14,073 nucleotides of DNA, taken from the NCBI GenBank assembly GCA_947485035.1, contig CANKQN010000011.1, positions 1-14,073 of the forward strand, in the 5' to 3' direction. Source of the DNA: Rickettsiales bacterium (lineage in GTDB: Bacteria; Pseudomonadota; Alphaproteobacteria; Rickettsiales; Deianiraeaceae). Numbering within the stretch: position 1 is the first letter of the stretch; each line of letters begins with the position of its first letter. Shown piece by piece: positions 13,858-14,073 of this stretch. Made by a program: the position numbers and the translations under genes. The notes under the pieces are model-generated. The model made no database searches, was not told the DNA's origin, and saw only the letters and a program-made list of their open reading frames with translations.

Positions 13858-14073
13858 ATGGAAGGAAATACTACAAAACTTAATTCCGATTTCACAAAGT
13901 CGGCGTCAAACTCTGCAAATGCAAATTCTGTTGATGACACAAAAAGCGAGGTAAATAAAGAAATTGCCGAAATTGAATCGATGGTTGCTGAACTTAAAGA
14001 ACATCTTGTTCGTTCTTTGGCGGAAAATGAAAACTTAAAAAAACGCCAACAAAAAGAGCTTGAAACCGCAACA
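13858..14073 (+). CDS. grpE: Nucleotide exchange factor GrpE, N-terminal part (cut by window end)
   Basis: GrpE releases ADP from DnaK during the chaperone cycle. Only the first 72 residues are in the window. They show a polar, Ser/Asn-rich disordered N-terminus followed by the start of the GrpE dimerising long helix: ELKEHLVRSLAENENLKKR matches the family pattern in which a Leu-Arg-Ala-x-Ala-Glu-x-x-Asn block precedes the core. The ATG at 13858 follows the preceding stop by 11 bp, so it is probably co-transcribed with the flavodoxin-family gene. A TATAAT just upstream (13850-13855) is too close to the ATG to be a normal promoter. dnaK or hrcA may follow outside the window. Confidence 0.85.
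   Translation, partial: MEGNTTKLNSDFTKSASNSANANSVDDTKSEVNKEIAEIESMVAELKEHLVRSLAENENLKKRQQKELETAT

Overview
The window reads as a chromosomal piece of an AT-rich, reduced, host-associated alphaproteobacterium. The best guess is a Rickettsiales-like lineage. Supporting signs are the class II (plant-type) DAHP synthase, a VirB6/TrbL-like membrane protein, a single Mrp-type antiporter subunit, scattered one-gene remnants of normal operons, and weak or absent Shine-Dalgarno sequences. The lineage is inferred; no rRNA is present to test it. LpxD and Skp imply a Gram-negative outer membrane with lipid A. MreB implies an elongated cell with a wall.

Layout, left to right. 1-1631 (-) is most of fusA (EF-G), cut by the window edge. 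1705-2271 (-) is an unknown protein with internal repeats. A divergent, palindromic promoter region separates it from 2395-3729 (+), the class II DAHP synthase. 3726-4263 holds two small unrecognised minus-strand genes: a 61-aa gene with a near-consensus promoter, and one that looks frameshifted. 4389-7047 (+) holds mreB followed by the VirB6/TrbL-like protein, whose C-terminus is a perfect 45-bp tandem repeat. 7050-7718 (-) is tRNA-Gly(TCC) followed by purN. 7824-10263 (+) is an MrpD/NuoN-type antiporter subunit and pheS. 10333-10730 (+) is a small unknown gene that appears split by a -1 frameshift at an A7 tract. 10737-13168 (-) is a compact skp-lpxD-rsmH operon. 13304 to the end (+) is a flavodoxin-family oxidoreductase followed by the start of grpE.

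Functionally most of this is housekeeping: translation (fusA, pheS, tRNA-Gly, rsmH), envelope (mreB, skp, lpxD), purine and aromatic biosynthesis (purN, aroF-type), ion transport, and proteostasis (grpE). Classical operon partners (rpsL/rpsG, mreC, pheT, mraZ/ftsL, bamA, dnaK) are not beside their usual mates here, which fits a rearranged small genome. Recognisable promoters use a CTTGACA-like -35 box, often as back-to-back pairs between divergent genes. I see no mobile element, CRISPR array or clear defence system. The least explained parts are the four small or unknown proteins, the two apparent frameshifts and the repeat-tailed membrane protein.
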